64,000 nucleotides of DNA from Epiperipatus broadwayi (lineage: Eukaryota > Onychophora > Udeonychophora > Euonychophora > Peripatidae). The translations under genes and the position numbers were made by a program. The notes below the pieces were generated by a model. The model saw nothing but the letters and a program-made list of their open reading frames with translations, was not told where the DNA came from and ran no database searches. Of the stretch, positions 25,961 through 40,862 are shown piece by piece; position 1 is the first letter of the stretch, and each line of letters opens with the position of its first letter. The DNA is taken from contig JAQFVV010006429.1 in NCBI GenBank assembly GCA_028023455.1, positions 310,001 through 374,000 on the forward strand. The letters are read 5' to 3'.

Positions 25961-26662
25961 AAATAAAAATGCAAAACCATAAAACAATACAATACTAGAT
26001 TAAATTCAAAATTTTACCAAAATCCTTATATAACCATGGTTTAATCTACTACAAATAGACCTCAAATGAAAATCAAACTAAAAGAAAATAACATATATAT
26101 ACAAACAAACAAACGTTCCCATAATTCATTTCAAACTCCACCTTCCCTTAATATCAAAAGAAGTCTTCATAAGATTGATAGCATCAGAATCAAGAAATTT
26201 TATCATCAAACTTCTTTATTTTTCTTTTCAACTCATTCTTTTCATAAAAAATAAACAAAGCATTGTCAAACAATATTCTATGACCTCTATTCAATTCATG
26301 AATACATAAAGCTGAGTTAAGATACCTATGTTTAACTCTACTTATATGAACCTTAACCCTTTCATTAAGGCTAAACTTACTCTGGCCTACATAAAATTTA
26401 CCACAACTACATGGAATCTTATAAGCAATACCAGGAATAGACCTACTATCAATAGACTGTTTTGAACCATTAAGTAACAAATTCAAATCAGAACCTTTCT
26501 TCAATGCAACCTTCATTCCACCTAAAAAATGACTAAAGAAAGAGTTGAAGATAAAAATAAAGGAGACTTTGATGATAAAACTTCTTGATTCTGAGACTAA
26601 CAATCTTATGAGGACTTCTTTTGATATTAAGGGAAGGTAGCATTTGAAATAAATTATGGGAA

Positions 26663-26700
<38 letters not shown>

Positions 26701-26703
26701 CCC

Positions 26704-26740
<37 letters not shown>

Positions 26741-26859
26741 TTCTTTTAGTTTGATTTTCACTTGAGAAGGTCTATTTGTAGTAGATGAAACCATGGTTGT
26801 GTCAGGATTTTGGTAAAATTTTGAATTTAATCTAGTATTGTATTGTTTTATGGTTTTGC

Positions 26860-26862
<3 letters not shown>
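25961..26862. mobile_element. Inverted-repeat Penelope-like copy
   Basis: The left arm (25961-26245) matches the reverse complement of the right arm (about 26540-26862) at roughly 90%. Shared blocks include GCAAAACCATAAAACAATAC, TCTACTACAAATAGACCT and CTTCCCTTAATATCAAAAGA. The unpaired centre (26250-26525) holds the GIY-YIG coding piece. The left arm is the natural 3' tail of the minus-strand copy; the right arm is a second tail in opposite orientation. The right arm carries a (TA)n insertion that is itself flanked by a 13-bp palindrome. Penelope elements are known for inverted, partial, LTR-like terminal copies, which fits. Confidence 0.8.
26190..26525 (-). pseudogene. Penelope-like element GIY-YIG endonuclease domain, second copy
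   Basis: Minus-strand coding remnant inside the inverted structure. It contains LNLLLNGSKQS, SIPGIAYKIPC, FYVGQSKFSLNERVKVH, SALCIHELNRGH and YEKNELKRKIKK, the same layout as the 25.3-25.8 kb copy. GIAY and YVG are the GIY and YIG motifs. The frame has no stop across the core. The open frame extends upstream to 26705 only by running through the inverted tail and (TA)n, so that N-terminal part is not real protein. Confidence 0.85.
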
Positions 26863-26889
<27 letters not shown>

Positions 26890-26891
<2 letters not shown>

Positions 26892-27230
26892 GATAAACAA
26901 TATAAATTAAGTTATATTCATGAAAACATAGATAACATATTACATTCTTACCTTGTTAAGAAATTATCAATTACTAATTGTCAGACATAAAGCCAAACAA
27001 GTTGTTTTCTATTAATCAATGCACTAACTCTTTTTGTCTAGGTTAGATGAAGTAAGAGAGATCCTCTTTCAATTCAAACTTATCTTGATATAATAATTTA
27101 AACCTAGACAACTATTTAAGTATAAAAATAATGTAGATTTAACATCCTCCAAATAAATAATTTATGATCTCTAGAGAGTTTTATATGTTAATATTTTCAT
27201 GAATTTTATTATGATAAACAATAGAAATTG

Positions 27231-27273
<43 letters not shown>

Positions 27274-27299
27274 ATTTCTATATGTATTATAATAAAGTA
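26890..27299 (+). repeat. RptB copy with a (TA)n palindrome at its end
   Basis: Diverged RptB: ATTATGATAAACAATAGAAA recurs after about 323 bp, and TAATTTAAACCTAGA corresponds to the TTTAAACCCAGA word of other copies. At 27206-27299 the last 28 bp are mirrored across a (TA)n block. Confidence 0.65.
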
Positions 27300-27320
27300 A
27301 TATATATATATATATATATA

Positions 27321-30164
<2,844 letters not shown>

Positions 30165-30354
30165 AAGATCTCCAAATAAATTACATTAATTTTCTAATGA
30201 AAAGTATGATATTTAACCAGTAGTTAGAAATTTTTTTTTATTATTTTAATTATTAGTGTGTTTATTATTATTAGTGTATTTTATTAATTAGGATTTTTTT
30301 TTTAGATGTAGTTAAAACAAAAGTGCTGATGATTTTATCTGAAGGGGGAGAAAG
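30165..30354 (+). mobile_element. 190-bp spacer ending in a polypurine tract
   Basis: The unique sequence between the two long direct repeats. It ends TGATGATTTTATCTGAAG, then GGGGGAGAAAG (polypurine tract 30341-30354), directly abutting the TTGTGCC start of copy 2. Ty3/gypsy-type elements often end their interior this way, since the tract primes plus-strand DNA synthesis. No primer binding site is recognisable after copy 1, so almost all of gag-pol and the primer binding site seem deleted. Confidence 0.55.
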
Positions 30355-32604
30355 TTGTGCCATTATAATTTAGTCACTAGCTAAATTTATAGTAATGTGC
30401 ATGTAGAAAAGGTAAACCAAAAATCATCATCACATTTTTATATAATCATAAATGAAGCTGTAGGGCATCCAAGTTCAAACCCTACAAGGTCCAGTTCTAA
30501 AAGCTTTAGATAGAAAGAGAGTGGGTCAACAATTATATGCTTTATTTGTTTGTGTGTTGATAGAAAGGTAATACACACATTTAAACTATTTAATATTTAA
30601 ATTTTCTGTTAAAAAACAAAGTTATAATGCATACGTATAGGCAATGTATGTGTAAGCTATTTAATTGTTTTATATTTCAAATATTCAACATTTTAACTTT
30701 CTTTAAAACTAACCTATGCTTGATCAATTTTAATGTCTTGTTCTATGCTTCTATTTTGCTTTTCTTTAATTGTAATTGGGATTTAAAAGTTACAGATTTA
30801 ATTAAATAATAGGGTTATAATTACTAAGCTAGCAAGTATATTATTTAAGGTTAGTTTATGAATGATTTGAAAGAATGAAGGATGTGTATACATTACATAC
30901 AGAAATTTACATTAACTAAATATTGAAAGAAAAGGAAGGATTAAATCTGTCAAATTATTTTTTTTGTACAATTTTATGTTGAAAGAGGAAATCGGTTTAA
31001 TCAGATATTTATCTTTGTAGCAATTTTTTTTTTGTAAATGATTGTTTTTCACTTTGAGAGCTTATAATGGGTGAGAACTTTATTTTGAAATTGTCTTATC
31101 TCAAGATCTAAAGAAGGAAGCTCAAAGATTTGAAATGTTATCTGGATGTTAAAAAAAAAGAGAAAAGAAAGGAAATAAGGATTAAGTCTATTTTTTTTAA
31201 ACAAAAGTGTCTGGAAAAAGGATTAAACTTTTCAGTTGAAAAATAATTTAGTTGAAAATAAATTAGAGATCTAATTAAAACAAATTTGTCCAAAAATAGC
31301 AAGTGATGCTATCTCTGATTGGTTAAGTTAGCTAAAAATTGGATATAAAAAGGTGTCTGGAATTATTATTATTATTGTGATTGATTCAGATTATTAAACT
31401 ATTAAATTGAATGTTGAAAATATAAGAAATGGCTGGCTAGAAAAATTATATGTATGTCCCATCTTTTCCGGACCATCTGGGGGAAGCTGCACATCACATA
31501 GGAAAGAAAAGATGTTGTGTCTAAAATAATATTCTACACCTTTCAACTGACCAGAGAAATAAGATGTTTTTAATAGAAGGAAGAAAGCATTCACCTGCAT
31601 TCGATGAAAGATGAATTAATCTACTGATAAATATTAATCATCAAGTCCAATTAATTGTTTCAGCAACTGATTTTAAACTCAAGAAAATTTATAAATGTAA
31701 AAACAACCATTGTATTTCATCCACTAAGAATCATGCTTGACAGGAAGAGAAGAAAAATTAATATAATGATTTCCAAATTGTCCACTAAAGAAATAACCTC
31801 AATAGAGTCATCATCATCAAATAGTTATACAACTCAAGAAAGAGATTGTTCCCATGTAAAACGGAAATGGTAGCTGCAGAAATATAGACATTATACAAGA
31901 CAAGTTTGAACCCTTGGAAATTCGCCACAAACAAAAGATCGGTAATATGACTTTTTATATCTATTTTCTTTAAGATATCAGTCTTAAGAAACATTTTAGC
32001 AATAAAGTGGTATATTTTATTTAAAGAACTTTTAAAGACTATTCAGATAGATTAAAAACAAGAATGTCTTACTAATAATAACTTTGAGCTTCATAAATGA
32101 TCTTGAATGTATGAAAATTATTTGTTTATTAATGTTACAGTTATGAAAAATATTAATGTGTAAAACAATTTTTTTTATGGTATTATGATTTTAGTTTTCA
32201 CTAATATATATTTATTGTTTTGGGATAAAACATGCACATACATAGTAATATTTTATATGTGTATAATTGCGAGTGTATGTGAAATAATGGGTGGTGTTAA
32301 AATATTAAATTATTTTGTCTTGAGAAAGTATAGATTTCAGCGCTTGGAAGGGAGGAGAAAATAATGATTTAAAACTCTTTTCTAAAACTTGCTCTTTCAA
32401 TTCTACTAACATTTTTTTTTACATTCTATTTACATGTTAGATTTTTAAAGTATGTGTGCTAATGAGCAGATAATATTTTTTTCTTGAAATACTTTTCTCA
32501 TGGAGTGAAAATCATGGTCAATGTGACGTCCAACTTAATACAAAATACATTTGAAGGGAAAGGGGGAAGAACTTAAAATTAATCGGAGGATTGTAATATA
32601 ATCA

Positions 32605-32684
<80 letters not shown>

Positions 32685-33108
32685 TGTCAATTTTTCAGGT
32701 TTATCTAGAAATTTTATGTATATGTTAGAAATGCAGTAATAAATATTAGTTTGTTTTATTAAACGAGGCATATATATTTCATTAAGTGTAGTCTTTTGTT
32801 AAGTGTGATTATTCATCATCACCAATGGTTAAATATTAGTTATTTAAGATATAAGTAAATATGCTAAAATTAAGCAATAATTATGAATTTCATTATAAAA
32901 TTTAGTTTTATGTTTAGGCTTAGTCCTAGAGCTGTAGTTGAAACCCTTGTCATTATTGTTATTATCATCATCATCATCATCATCAACGTTTAAATTAATG
33001 AGCTGTTTAACTGTTTAAAGGCCATAAATAAATATTGATTTTATAATATTTAGTGATCTCTTAGTATTATTATAACCACATCCCATCATCTATTTCATGC
33101 AAGGATGA
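30355..33108 (+). mobile_element. Long direct repeat copy 2: probable right LTR (about 2.75 kb)
   Basis: The same order of features as copy 1: TTGTGCCATTA start, TATAAAAAGG near 31350, (ATT)n at 32605-32682 and the shared end AAGGATGA at 33101-33108. It is shorter mainly because of the smaller ATT array and small homopolymer indels. A convincing target-site duplication is not visible: the left flank of copy 1 is (TA)n and the right flank here is GTGAATTG. Confidence 0.6.
32605..32682. repeat. (ATT)n microsatellite
   Basis: About 26 ATT units inside copy 2 of the long direct repeat. Confidence 0.97.
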
Positions 33109-33304
33109 GTGAATTGCCATCCTAAATTAGTTATATATAATCTGAGCTAGTGAACTTATAAAAATATTGAAACACATTTGTTATGTTAAGATCTGAGAAA
33201 TGATTTATGTTCAATGAACTCCACTGTGGTTTAAAGATGTTTTACTTTTACCTAACTATTAGTGCTTATAGTGATATGGCTCAAAAAGCAAAATCTCTCA
33301 TTTT

Positions 33305-33420
33305 TATTAGAAATAAAGTACCAAAAAGAGATCCAAACCCAGTACATGTGAAAGGTTATTAGATATAACCGTGTCTAGATTCAGATAATCTAGTGGCGCC
33401 CTGCTAGACCATATTCACTT
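33305..33420 (-). mobile_element. tRNA-derived SINE fragment
   Basis: On the minus strand GGTCTAGCAGGGCGCC (A-box-like) is followed about 60 nt later by GGGTTTGGATCTC, a good B-box match. The G+C content is raised relative to the flanks. It resembles a pol III-driven SINE head; no tail or duplication was identified. Confidence 0.5.
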
Positions 33421-33667
33421 AGTATTTGTTTAAACATGCACTTAACATCAAACCAAGAAATGAAAGTGGATAAGATCTACTGTCTGTATACCTGAGTTAT
33501 ATTTTATTGAATTACTAGTGTACTCACTTCACATGATTTCATATACCTGAGTTATAATACTTGTTATTAATAATTTGTTTATAATTCCTATATATATATA
33601 TATATTCAACTCAGATATGGTAATATCTTTTGAACTACACTTTGTTATTTGAACTCACTTTAAATTA

Positions 33668-33672
33668 GGTTG

Positions 33673-33710
<38 letters not shown>

Positions 33711-33767
33711 CAATATATATATATATCAAAAGTAATATATATATATATATATATATTACTTTTGATA
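33668..33767. repeat. Two adjacent (TA)n palindromes
   Basis: TTGCAA mirrored across (TA)n at 33670-33713, then TATCAAAAGTAAT mirrored as ATTACTTTTGATA across a second (TA)n at 33724-33767. The arms are perfect. Confidence 0.9.
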
Positions 33768-34309
33768 CTACATGATATGATATCACTCTAACCGATATTT
33801 AAAGTACATAATGAATCAGCAAATTGTTGTGAAGATAACCCTCAGATAATAATGGAAAATCCACATTACCATGTCTAAAATGTTAGATCATGAGGACCAG
33901 AAATTGACTAAGTAATACAAATTGAATTTAAAATTGGTAAAATGTTTTAAATAAGCTTTATTATGCATTGCTTATGGTTGTATGATTCACTTGTCATAAG
34001 CAATTAACTATGAGTACTTAAACAATATAGTAAAAGTTTGCAAGATTATAAAAATGATTATTAATCTACCTCCAAAAAATGTATTCTGGTAAGCTTGTGT
34101 TTTAATCTACTATTCATGGTCTATTCAAAATCTTAGATCTTGATAATAATAAATGTATTTCTAATTATTTTCTAAATATTGCCCTAGTAATATATTGTTG
34201 TTTTTCTATTGGTGTATTTTAAGCATTACCCATAGTAATGTGATATACATACCGACATATAGAAATAGACATTATCATTCAGTTCTTCTTCATGATATAT
34301 ATATATATA
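33768..34309. other. A+T-rich intergenic DNA, nothing recognised
   Basis: No coding or repeat signal recognised. Confidence 0.55.
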
Positions 34310-34328
34310 TACTACAGATTTACCACTT

Positions 34329-34374
<46 letters not shown>

Positions 34375-34393
34375 AAGTGGTAAATCTGTAGTA
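34310..34393. repeat. (TA)n palindrome with perfect 21-bp arms
   Basis: TACTACAGATTTACCACTTC and the next A at 34310-34330 are mirrored exactly at 34373-34393 across about 42 bp of (TA)n. The arm sequence itself is not TA-rich. Confidence 0.93.
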
Positions 34394-34610
34394 CATATTT
34401 AACTTCACTGCCTGATGACATTACATACCTTTAAAGTAGGGTTTGAACCAGTTTATATGTTTATTTGGTCATCCAGGAATGATAAACACACACATATACA
34501 TGTATCACTTCCACCCTGTTTATTCAAAATGGTTATGTGTAACCAGTTGAATTATTATTTTAGCTTAAGTATATTTTATTTCCAAGCGTGTAAATTCCCT
34601 TCACTTAGAT

Positions 34611-36233
34611 CAGCATTTCCCAACCTTTTTTGGCTCGTGTACCACTTGGTAGTACATCCCGCTAAATTGTACCACTTCGTAAAAATTATTGTATTTCATG
34701 AAATTTGTTATTGCGAGTGTTATTTTATTTGCATTATAAATATTATAGGGTAACCATGTATGTATTCACATCTCATAATGAGACAAATTACATTGAAACA
34801 TGCCTAAACATCATGCCAGATTATAAACTCACTGAAATTATAAATGCACTGTAACATATTTATATGTATGTGTTTGTTCAAAGTTTCATATTTTTTTCCA
34901 AAATAATTTATTAAAGATTACATTATTACATTAAAGGTTATTTGGTACATATTTTGTTCAAAGTGTTTTCTCATTCCTTCATTTGATTTTCTCGAATTTG
35001 AGTCTGTTTTCTTTTTTTCGGAGCATCTTGCTATTGGTTGGGCCATGGAGAGGATAAATCCAGCATGTCCCAAGTAATGGTAAAAATAACCTCAGAGGTT
35101 ATCAGGCTATCTCTTGTTCTTGTTTTCTTTATATTGTTCAGCATGGAGTTAATAGGATTAAAATTTTGATGATTAAATATTAGTTTAATCTAGTAATCCA
35201 TAATAGATGATCAAGAATTAATGAGAGTCTAATTTCTGGGTATGATCATTTTCTGATACATTCTTTCAAATTAAATAATTTAGATTGATTTGCCTTGATC
35301 CGACTCATTATTTATCTACTATTTTGTCATATTTTGTTTACTAACTAATAAATGGTTTTAATAAAAACACAAAATTATAAAAAAAACAATTAGTATATTT
35401 TGTTATCATAATCAAATATGTTTATAAAATAAATTTAATGAGATCTTTGTGCTTGTTTCGAACAACATAATTTTTTGAAATTTGGTTCAAAAGATGCAGG
35501 TATACCCTTAAGTCTGCAGCTGCATTCAATCTGTTTCGATGCTTATTTTTTAAAAAAATATATGAAGAAAAAGCTCTTCCTATTAATTCCCGGTAATAAT
35601 AATTTAAGAGCTTTCTCAGAAAGTTGTTCATATTCTTCAATGTTTAAGCAAAAATTAATTACATTGTGTCGTTTGAATTCTACTTGTAAAGTTCTGTCAC
35701 ATGATAATTCTATTACATTTTCTTTATTTTTTATTGATAATGATGTAGCTTTTTCTAAATTTTCTGCATAGAAGGGGTTTGAAATCCAATTATCATTTGT
35801 GTTTTCGGGTTTTGGAAAATATTCCATGAAAGACAATTTTAATCCTGTTAAATGTGCTATTATATTTTCTCGTATATCTTGAGACAGACTAACCTTATTT
35901 TCAAACAAAAAAAAATATGTAGAGTTTCGAATACTTCCAGTTGACTGTTTTCGATACTTATATATATATTACTGTTTCCAAAAATCTAATTTCTTAATCA
36001 TACTTTCAATTTTATCACTAACATTAAAGATCGTTATCGACTGTACATATAAACAACTTTACTGCATAATATTAATTAAAATAATTTTTATGAATTATAG
36101 GAAAAAACGTTTCTATATTTTTATGATTTAATTTTTTTTTTTATGTCCGCCATTATTGATTATTTTTCGTGTACCACCAACCAGCAACTCGCGTACCACC
36201 AGTGGTACGCATACCACAGGTTGGGAAACACTG
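34611..36233 (-). mobile_element. hAT transposon, internally deleted, with 8-bp target duplication
   Basis: Begins CAGCATTTCCCAACC and ends GGTTGGGAAACACTG, with subterminal GTACCAC words at both ends. It is flanked by perfect 8-bp repeats ACTTAGAT (34603-34610 and 36234-36241). At about 1.6 kb it is much shorter than an autonomous hAT and keeps only the C-terminal transposase coding region on the minus strand. Only about 0.33 kb separates that coding remnant from the 36233 end, so the DNA-binding and catalytic DDE region has been lost. Confidence 0.93.
35422..35908 (-). pseudogene. hAT transposase C-terminal fragment (dimerisation domain)
   Basis: The minus strand from 35908 reads FMEYFPKPENTNDNWISNPF, then EEYEQLSEKALKLLLPG. 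After a frameshift near 35590 the other frame gives RAFSSYIFLKNKHRNRLNAA, then DLRVYLHLLNQI, with a stop at 35422. This is the hAT C-terminal dimerisation region of ZBED5/SCAND3-like transposases, where the usual pattern is LLPF, TYLCESGFS, KTKYRNRL, DLR. Position and orientation fit the surrounding element. Confidence 0.85.
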
Positions 36234-36241
36234 ACTTAGAT

Positions 36242-36475
36242 AATTGTGTATGTGTGTATATGTATTACAGATATAAAAATAAATACAATTAATCTAAAGC
36301 TAAAGAAATGCCAGAAAATTCTAGAAAGTATTATTACAATTTAAAAATGTCATTCTCATTTAACTATTTCAAGTCAAACCAAAAATCATATTTTAAAGTT
36401 ATTTGCAATTTTAAAAATGCATTTAAATAATGCTTTCTGGAATGTATTGTTTACATCTTCCAATATTGCTAAATT
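36242..36475. other. A+T-rich intergenic DNA, nothing recognised
   Basis: Nothing recognised. Confidence 0.5.
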
Positions 36476-36690
36476 TCAAGTATAGGAGGAGCAGAAGTTC
36501 TAGGAACGCGCAAAAGGAGTTCAAATCGCTCTTCTCTTGTGTTCGTTTAAAGAGTGGAAGCAAAATGAACTGTGAGTAAAGGGAATTTGCTTCCCTGACC
36601 TTAGATCGCCTTTGTCCTGCCTTTCTGCCATGCCATCACTGCTTGAGAACTGTTATGTTTAACTGTAAAAGAATATTGGAAGATGCATAC
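36476..36690. other. G+C-richer island of unknown nature
   Basis: About 200 bp with several CG dinucleotides (GGAACGCGCAAAAGG, AAATCGC) and a consensus splice-donor word AACTGTGAGTAAAGG near 36568. GAGTTCAAATCGC resembles a pol III B box, but no paired tRNA arms are seen. It could be a non-coding exon, a SINE head or unique regulatory DNA. The sequence alone does not decide. Confidence 0.3.
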
Positions 36691-39600
36691 TATTATTTTA
36701 TTAATATTGTGCCTTGCTAAACTTCATATACGTTATTATAAGTGGCCACCATAACTTCTAAAGGTAATCCATTTTGCCGAAAAATGAACTCTTAATTCTC
36801 CTCACTTCACTCTTTTCCTAAATGTTAATTGTAATCATAATGTAATTTGTATTTATTTGGTAACTGACTATAAACTTAATTGTTAAATTTGTGATTTTTT
36901 CTTTTAAGTTTTAAACTTGTCCTTTGAAACACTAGCACAGAATTATATATATTTTAAATCTATCACTAGTTTTAAATTTCACACTCTAATTATATTATTT
37001 TCATGTGGCAAAACTTATTTAAACTATGTATCTTATTAAATTAGTTTTAGTATGTTAATGTTTCAATCTAGCAAACTTATATTATTTCAATCATCATTCC
37101 GATATTTTTGTAATATTTAAATAGTTAAACATTAAATTTCTTATTGAACACTGTTCACTCGGTTAAATATTTTGAAATATATGCTTAATAGCGGATTGTT
37201 TAAAAATCATATTATGGGATAAGATAAACCTTTTGTTGTTGTCACTATCAATATTTAAATGCATTTTATGTTCTTTAAATAAATTTGATTATTAATATAT
37301 TTTAATAATTATTTATTACATGTACACCATTAAGAGTTAACTTGCTTATGATATTTTGTTTTTAGGAATACTTGGGCTTGTTAAATAGGAAAAATAATAT
37401 TTTCCCTCTTCTATGTTCGACATCCTAAACTTATTAAAGTTATATGTATGATGCTGAGTGGGTTATTATTTTATCATGGCGTTACACATGATATTATTGC
37501 TTTATTTAAGCTTAAATTATTTCATTAGTCATTTAAGACTTAAGCCATATTTGCGTTGCTTACTTATGATAGCATTTTAAAGATTTATATTTTGCTTTAT
37601 CATATTTACTCATCTGAACTCTGATTTTCTTCACATACTCATCTAAGAATGAGGTTTAGTAGAACCGATCTCAGGACAAACATTTGAATATTAAGGCTCT
37701 GCATGTGAAATGTCGGCAAGCATACCATGGAATCCTTACCACTCATATTTTCGAATACTGCCTTGTGATAAATACAAGCGGAATCATATATATGATAAAG
37801 CCTTTCAATCCAATGATGGACATCTTCTCCATTTTTAACGCTATCATTATAAGTCAGCATTGCGAGTTCTTTTATGTATAGTGCTCATATTAACTATAAG
37901 ACATAGCGCAGTGATGTTTGTAAACCACTCATTTAATAATTAGTCGAATATTTTAGAATTGTCACAGTAAGGCTTAATTAAGCTAACCCATTCCTCATTT
38001 ATACTGGCCCAGATATGCTCATGAACGATAAATTACTTATCTGTTATATTAAGAGTAAATCTCTCTTTGGAGATAAATTTATAAATGTCCTTATCATTAC
38101 TTAAAGTAATGATCACAGAATTGATAACATTAATTTATTATTATTTATAGTTCATTAGCATACTAAATCAGTTGCCTATATGCAAAATATTAACCACATT
38201 AAATCTGTGCTATGCTTCTGATGTAAATTAAAATTATATATGTTCATTAAATTATGTTGAATTACTCATGCGTTTGTGTCTTACTGAATCTCACTCATTG
38301 AATTCTATTTAATCTTTATAATAGTGTTAGTAATATTTAGAAGTTATAACTGACTATTTTAAATGGTTATTTATCTCTGGATTGTTCTGTCTTTTCTCAT
38401 TCTGGATGGATACTATTTTATAATTCATGTTTCTTTTGCAATGCTAGCTGTGTGCAATGAATTTAAAATTTATAAATTGTTCCTTCACATAAGGTATTTG
38501 ACTGAGCCAAGTTTTGATATTATTTATTTACATTAATTACCCCATAGACCTCGTGTTTCTTTTCTGGGTCTCCGGGACCAGAGTGAATAAAATTTCATGT
38601 CATCATCAGAAGTGTTGTTTATAATGTTATAGTTTTAGAGAAGAGCAAATAGGGCAGAATTCATGATTGCTCCTGACCTGTGTATCTTGGGCATGAGTGG
38701 ATTTAGGGTACTTTTGCTTAGATTCTAAACCTTGTTAAATGAACATACAATTCTGACCGGTTCAACATATATATAGTGCAATTATAACATGTATGTGTAA
38801 TTATAGATTATCTAATCCATACATTGCATTTTTATAAAGAACCGTGCAGTTAAAGATTAATAAAAAGTTCAAATCTGGTTGAACTAGGAAAAACTATTTT
38901 TTAATCAGGTTGGAAATTTTTTTCTTTTACTTGACAGCCAATGTATAGATATGAAAAGCAGAAAGTTAGTTCGTCTAGTGAGTAAATCTTTTTTTTCTAT
39001 ATTGTTCATTTATGAAGTTCTATTGCTGATGCATTTGTTTTGCAGTTAGATGTTTACAAAACTGTTTTATCTTTATCTATCTATCTATTTAATGACGGGC
39101 TTTCCTTATTATAATATTATCAAACATCAGGATTATAATGTAGTTTAAAATGAAAGATATTGGGTTATATTTTAGAAAAGCTGATTCAACTGATAGTCCA
39201 AATCTAAAGTTTAAATTTCCAAACTAAGTTCAGATTTTTTCTTTCAAATGGAAAGCACAACGTTATCCTACTCATATCAAGAGAATATGGTCTCCTTCAT
39301 CATTGACTATTGAAAATATTTTAAATAAAACTTTGATTTGTGGTAGGCTATTTGAATTATTTTTCATACTTTTTTATTATCTACAATATATTCCCTTAAT
39401 ATAATAGCAAGCAACGGGTAACTCACTGACTTCGTCTAATTAATTTGTTATTGAACCTGTCCTTCGTAGAAAATTGATACACACATATATAGGAGTACGT
39501 TTTATACAACTGAATATGAAATTGATTTAAGATGATAATGTCAATTTGTATCATTAAAAAAAAAAAAAAAAGAAGATCGTGATATAAACAATTTTTAATT

Positions 39601-40628
39601 TACTTAATTGATTTCTGTTTAAATATAAGGGTTCTTCTACATTGTGTACTTTTTTTTTTTTTTAATACAGTATTATTATTTAATTAAATACTAAACTCCG
39701 GATCCAATTTCCGCTCATTTGATAAAGAGTATTTTATACTTTAATCGTTACGCAACCACTTAATTGTTTAATGAATAATGAATAAAAATAATAAACAAGA
39801 GACTTTTAATTAAATAGGTTTTTTTTTTTTTAGCTTATCTTTTCTAAATATTAAGCTAAAAAGGGCTAAATTATTTGCATTTAATAAGAATATCAATAAT
39901 TACTTTAGTAATGTTATAAAGGATTATTTGCTCAAACTTACATACAAATTATTATTTGATTACGCTAAATAAAAGGTTTTATAATATCAAGAGTCAGTTG
40001 ACAGCAGCAATACGAATCAAGCGAAAAATTAAATGGACTACCAATCATTCAGTCGTACAATTTTATTTATTTACGACTCTTTACAAACCAATGCTTTTCT
40101 GACATAGCAAGCAATATTACCCGTTGATTTTGATTTGTTTGATATATATATATTGTGACTAATATTATTATGATATATTTTTTCGGCTTTATTCGTTATT
40201 AAATTTTTATTACAAGTATAGCAAACGTTTCAAGTTATCATATAAGCCATCAACTGAATAATGAAGAGAATACTATAAAAATGATTGTAAAGGCGCTGTA
40301 AACAGTGATTCATAACAAGATGAAAGTTTTGCCGATAGAAAAAAAGGTATATAAAACGGATTAATTTGCTTTTAAAAAAAATATTCCAAATAGGAAAAAG
40401 TTTGCGTATCTTATCACATTTGTTGGTAGGCCCTGGTCCTTTAATTATCTCAATGGCTTCTCTGATCTTACATTGATGGAGAATAACATTTTGCACAGCA
40501 TAGAGTGAGAATGCTGATGATAATCAGTTGTATTTAACTGCAAGAGCATATTGATCTCTTTTATTACTGATTAGTAATTTTCATTCATACATAAGAAGCA
40601 TCACAAATTTCATATGAAGTTTAATATG
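36691..40628. other. Intergenic DNA, mostly unique-looking
   Basis: No recognised repeat or gene. A 73-codon minus frame at 37639-37860 has a protein-like mixed composition (EDVHHWIERLYHIYDSACIY) but matches no family I know. Poly-A/T runs occur near 39556, 39650 and 39820. Confidence 0.4.
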
Positions 40629-40862
40629 CTTCTTATCTTGGTATGAACAATCATTGCTTCAGTACTAGAAGAGATGAACATGTTTATATAGTTAAACAAC
40701 ACTCATCATTATACTCTCACTCCATGCTATAATTTCAGATCATAAGCTTCTTATTTAGATATGAGCAATCATCACATCAGTAGATGAACATGTTAATGTA
40801 GTTAAACAACACTCATTATCACCAGTACTCTTAATTTCATGATATAGTTTTAAATCATGATA
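40629..40862. repeat. Diverged tandem duplication, period about 118 bp
   Basis: Two units share TGCTTCTTAT/AGCTTCTTAT, GATGAACATGTT and AGTTAAACAACACTCAT in order, starting near 40629 and 40747. Confidence 0.75.

Noticed and set aside
25961-26862. Simple MITE interpretation of the inverted repeat
   Set aside because: The centre encodes a GIY-YIG domain and the arms are continuous with its 3' tail, so a Penelope origin explains it better.
33385-33410. TGGCGCCCTGCTAG as a possible lysine-tRNA primer binding site
   Set aside because: It lies about 280 bp beyond the end of the right direct repeat rather than just inside the left one, and is better explained as the A-box end of a minus-strand SINE.
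36490-36545. Possible tRNA gene (GAGTTCAAATCGC)
   Set aside because: Only a B-box-like word is present; acceptor, D and anticodon stems do not pair.
37639-37860. 73-codon minus frame with mixed composition
   Set aside because: It is suggestive, but there is no recognised motif, no second copy and stops just upstream; support is insufficient for a gene call.
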